Shown one piece after another: positions 39,336 to 41,047 of a DNA stretch of 41,047 bases. The notes below the pieces were generated by a model. That model worked only from the letters and a program-made list of their open reading frames with translations. It was not told the DNA's origin and ran no database searches. Location of the stretch: the NCBI GenBank assembly GCA_002419365.1, contig DIGA01000124.1, positions 51,447 through 92,493 on the forward strand, given 5' to 3'. This stretch comes from Mageeibacillus sp. UBA5734 (lineage in GTDB: Bacteria > Bacillota > Clostridia > Saccharofermentanales > UBA5734). The translations under genes were made by a program, and so were the position numbers. The stretch's first letter is position 1; each line of letters begins with the position of its first letter.

Positions 39336-41047
39336 ATGAATACTTTTACCCGGTCGATTGTCCAGATTTTCAAAGGCGCAGCCCGGGCTTTCCAGACGTT
39401 CCCGGCGACGATCGCCAGTGCGCTGGCATTTGCTGCCGTGACCATGGTCCGGATCCAGCTCGACTATCCGATCCAGGATGCGTATCAGGAGATCATCACC
39501 AGCTTGCAGTGGGCCCTGGCGTTGTCCGGTGTCCTGAGCATGGCCGCCATCACAGGCGTCCAGAGCCGGTTCAACCAGCGCCAGGCGTTTCTTTTCGCCA
39601 ACTTGCTCGGTGCTGTAGCCTTAGCTGTGACCTTTCTGGCGCTGTATCTGCCGTCAGACCTTGTCACTGGGCTGGCTTTGTCCCGAGTCGGCGTGGCCAT
39701 TCTGGTCAGCCTGTTTGCGTTCATCGTCCTATCTGCCTATCCACCCGGCCAGTCCGACTTTGCCCGCGCCTTTTTCATGACCCACAAGGCCTTTTTCATT
39801 GCCCTGATCTATGGGCTGGTCATCATGGGCGGCACATCTGGTGTGGCGGGCGCGATCAAAGCCCTGATTTACCGTGACCTGAGCGAAAAAGTCTTCATGC
39901 ACATTGCCACCTTGTCCGGGGTCCTGGCTTTTACCCTGTTTGTGGGGTATTTCCCGGATTTCCGTAAAGGCGTGGTTGATGAACGACGTGAAACAGCCCA
40001 GAAGCAGCCGCGTTTCATCGAAATCCTGTTCGGATACATTGTGATTCCGATTGCCCTGGCTCTGACGGCTGTCTTGCTGATCTGGGCTGGACGCGTGGTG
40101 ATCACCGGAAACTGGCCCCAGTTCTCCCAGCTGGCCAGCATCGCCACAGCCTACACCATCGGTGGCATCTGGCTCCACATCATGGTGACTGCGTATGAAA
40201 CGGGCCTGGCTCGCTTCTACCGGCGTGTCTATCCGATTGCCGCGCTGGTGATCCTGGTCTTTGAAGCCTGGGCACTGGTCGCACGCCTGCGCCAGGCTGG
40301 CCTGAAAATGACCGAATATTCCTTTGCCCTGATCTGGTTGATCGCACTCGTCGCGGCCGTGCTCCTGATTGTCAGGAAAGCCAGGGCCCATGTGCCGATC
40401 GTGGCCCTGATCTGCCTGGTGGCGGTGATTTCAGTTTTGCCGGGCCTCGGCTACCATGCCTTGCCGGTGACTGCCCAGGCCAGCCGCCTGGAGAATCTCC
40501 TGGCAGATCAGGGGATGCTGGCAGATGACAAGATCCAGCCTGCCACCACAGAACCAGACCGGGCTACCCGGGAAGCGATCACGGATGCAGTCCTGTACCT
40601 GGCCTATGCGGAAGATGCCAGACTGCCGGAGTGGTTCGATCCTGCTCTGCGCAATACGGAGAACTTCAGATCCATCCTGGGTTTTGAACAGGTCTGGGCT
40701 GACTATGACCCCGGCATGCCATTCAACTACTCGACGACTTTCCTGACCTTGCCCGAGGGTGTCATCCCGATCGAAGGCTATCAATGGGCGATCAGCCTGC
40801 AAAACCAATTCGACTACGGAGTCGCCCCGATCCCAGTCACTTTGGCTGGCCAGAAAGGTCAGTACACCATCAATTGGTCGGTCAAAAGCAACAATAATTT
40901 GCCAGTGATCAAGATCATGCTCGCAGACCAGGTACTGGTTGACCAGACCTTGGCCGAGTACGCCGAAGACCTGGTTGCCAAATACCCATTGAGCTCGGGT
41001 GGCAAGCAAACCGCTGCCTCCTTCGATGATATGACTTACGAACTCTC
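39336..41047 (+). CDS. DUF4153-like polytopic membrane protein, 3' end outside the window
   Basis: The frame is open from ATG 39336 to the last base, giving 570 residues and no stop. The first 390 residues are membrane helices, about ten of them. They include LSGVLSMAAITGVQSRFNQRQAFLFANLLGAVALAVTFLALYLPSD, FFIALIYGLVIMGGTSGVAGAIKALIYRDLSEKVFMHIATLSG (near 145-190), QPRFIEILFGYIVIPIALALTAVLLI, and GIWLHIMVTAYETGLARFYRRVYPIAALVILVFEAWAL, which match the DUF4153 pattern seen in many Firmicutes. From residue 400 on is a soluble part (PEWFDPALRNTENFRSILGF...), probably extracellular. Function unknown. Start behind GGGGGGAA; the gene has its own -10. Confidence 0.85.
   Translation, partial: MNTFTRSIVQIFKGAARAFQTFPATIASALAFAAVTMVRIQLDYPIQDAYQEIITSLQWALALSGVLSMAAITGVQSRFNQRQAFLFANLLGAVALAVTFLALYLPSDLVTGLALSRVGVAILVSLFAFIVLSAYPPGQSDFARAFFMTHKAFFIALIYGLVIMGGTSGVAGAIKALIYRDLSEKVFMHIATLSGVLAFTLFVGYFPDFRKGVVDERRETAQKQPRFIEILFGYIVIPIALALTAVLLIWAGRVVITGNWPQFSQLASIATAYTIGGIWLHIMVTAYETGLARFYRRVYPIAALVILVFEAWALVARLRQAGLKMTEYSFALIWLIALVAAVLLIVRKARAHVPIVALICLVAVISVLPGLGYHALPVTAQASRLENLLADQGMLADDKIQPATTEPDRATREAITDAVLYLAYAEDARLPEWFDPALRNTENFRSILGFEQVWADYDPGMPFNYSTTFLTLPEGVIPIEGYQWAISLQNQFDYGVAPIPVTLAGQKGQYTINWSVKSNNNLPVIKIMLADQVLVDQTLAEYAEDLVAKYPLSSGGKQTAASFDDMTYEL

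Overview
The window looks like chromosomal DNA of a low-copy, GC-rich (by eye high-50s percent) anaerobic Firmicute, most likely class Clostridia. The evidence is the gene set: an IreB-family phosphoprotein with RuvX and DUF1292 downstream, a His15-less HPr-like protein, SecG, MtaB, AddAB, a FabT-like MarR protein beside an acyl carrier protein, MnmM (YtqB), a yybP-ykoY riboswitch, and many Gram-positive lipoproteins with strong Shine-Dalgarno sites. I cannot assign a genus. No phage, insertion sequence or CRISPR array is visible.

Layout. 1-1210: the 3' part of tatD, then a tRNA-Val(UAC)/Asp(GUC)/Phe(GAA) cluster with its own promoter and terminator. 1272-2291 (minus): an alpha-alpha toroid protein of unknown role. 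2396-5297: a P2A-type cation ATPase behind a yybP-ykoY manganese aptamer and an overlapping intrinsic terminator. 5305-7528: secG, a divergent HPr-like gene and mtaB. 7636-14955: a long plus-strand run (ireB, Fe-S aldo/keto reductase, ruvX, two DUF1292 genes, a DUF2156 acyltransferase-like protein, a CPBP protease and a 984-residue membrane-anchored propeller/hydrolase-like protein). 15038-17734: tRNA-Val(GAC), a four-helix membrane protein, a lipoprotein, a DUF454 protein and a zinc-ribbon protein.

17690-19385 (minus) carries a YhiN-type flavoprotein and an XRE regulator, divergent from hflX. 20889-23892 is a lipid block: FabT-like repressor, ACP, diacylglycerol-kinase-like lipid kinase, a PlsC-like acyltransferase (opposite strand) and a hot-dog thioesterase. 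The thioesterase gene overlaps addB, which runs into addA and mnmM. tadA converges on mnmM, and a zinc-ribbon membrane protein diverges from tadA. 33371-33650 is the one AT-rich gap; it holds a strong bidirectional hairpin and a possible C-rich small RNA. 33651-36046 (minus) is a polar amino acid ABC importer (binding protein, permease, ATPase) with an internal attenuator. 36289-39221 (plus) is a FecBCD-type metal/siderophore or corrinoid importer. The window ends inside a DUF4153-like membrane protein.

The most informative signals are: (1) a complete Mn2+ riboswitch whose 3' P1 strand is also the 5' arm of an intrinsic terminator; (2) a compact FabT-ACP gene pair with lipid kinase, acyltransferase and thioesterase but no fatty-acid elongation genes; (3) a possible small RNA carrying two anti-Shine-Dalgarno stretches; (4) an AddB whose N-terminal Walker A site has degenerated; and (5) a large exported protein of unknown substrate coupled to a CPBP protease and a DUF2156 protein. 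I do not see a clearly unprecedented system.
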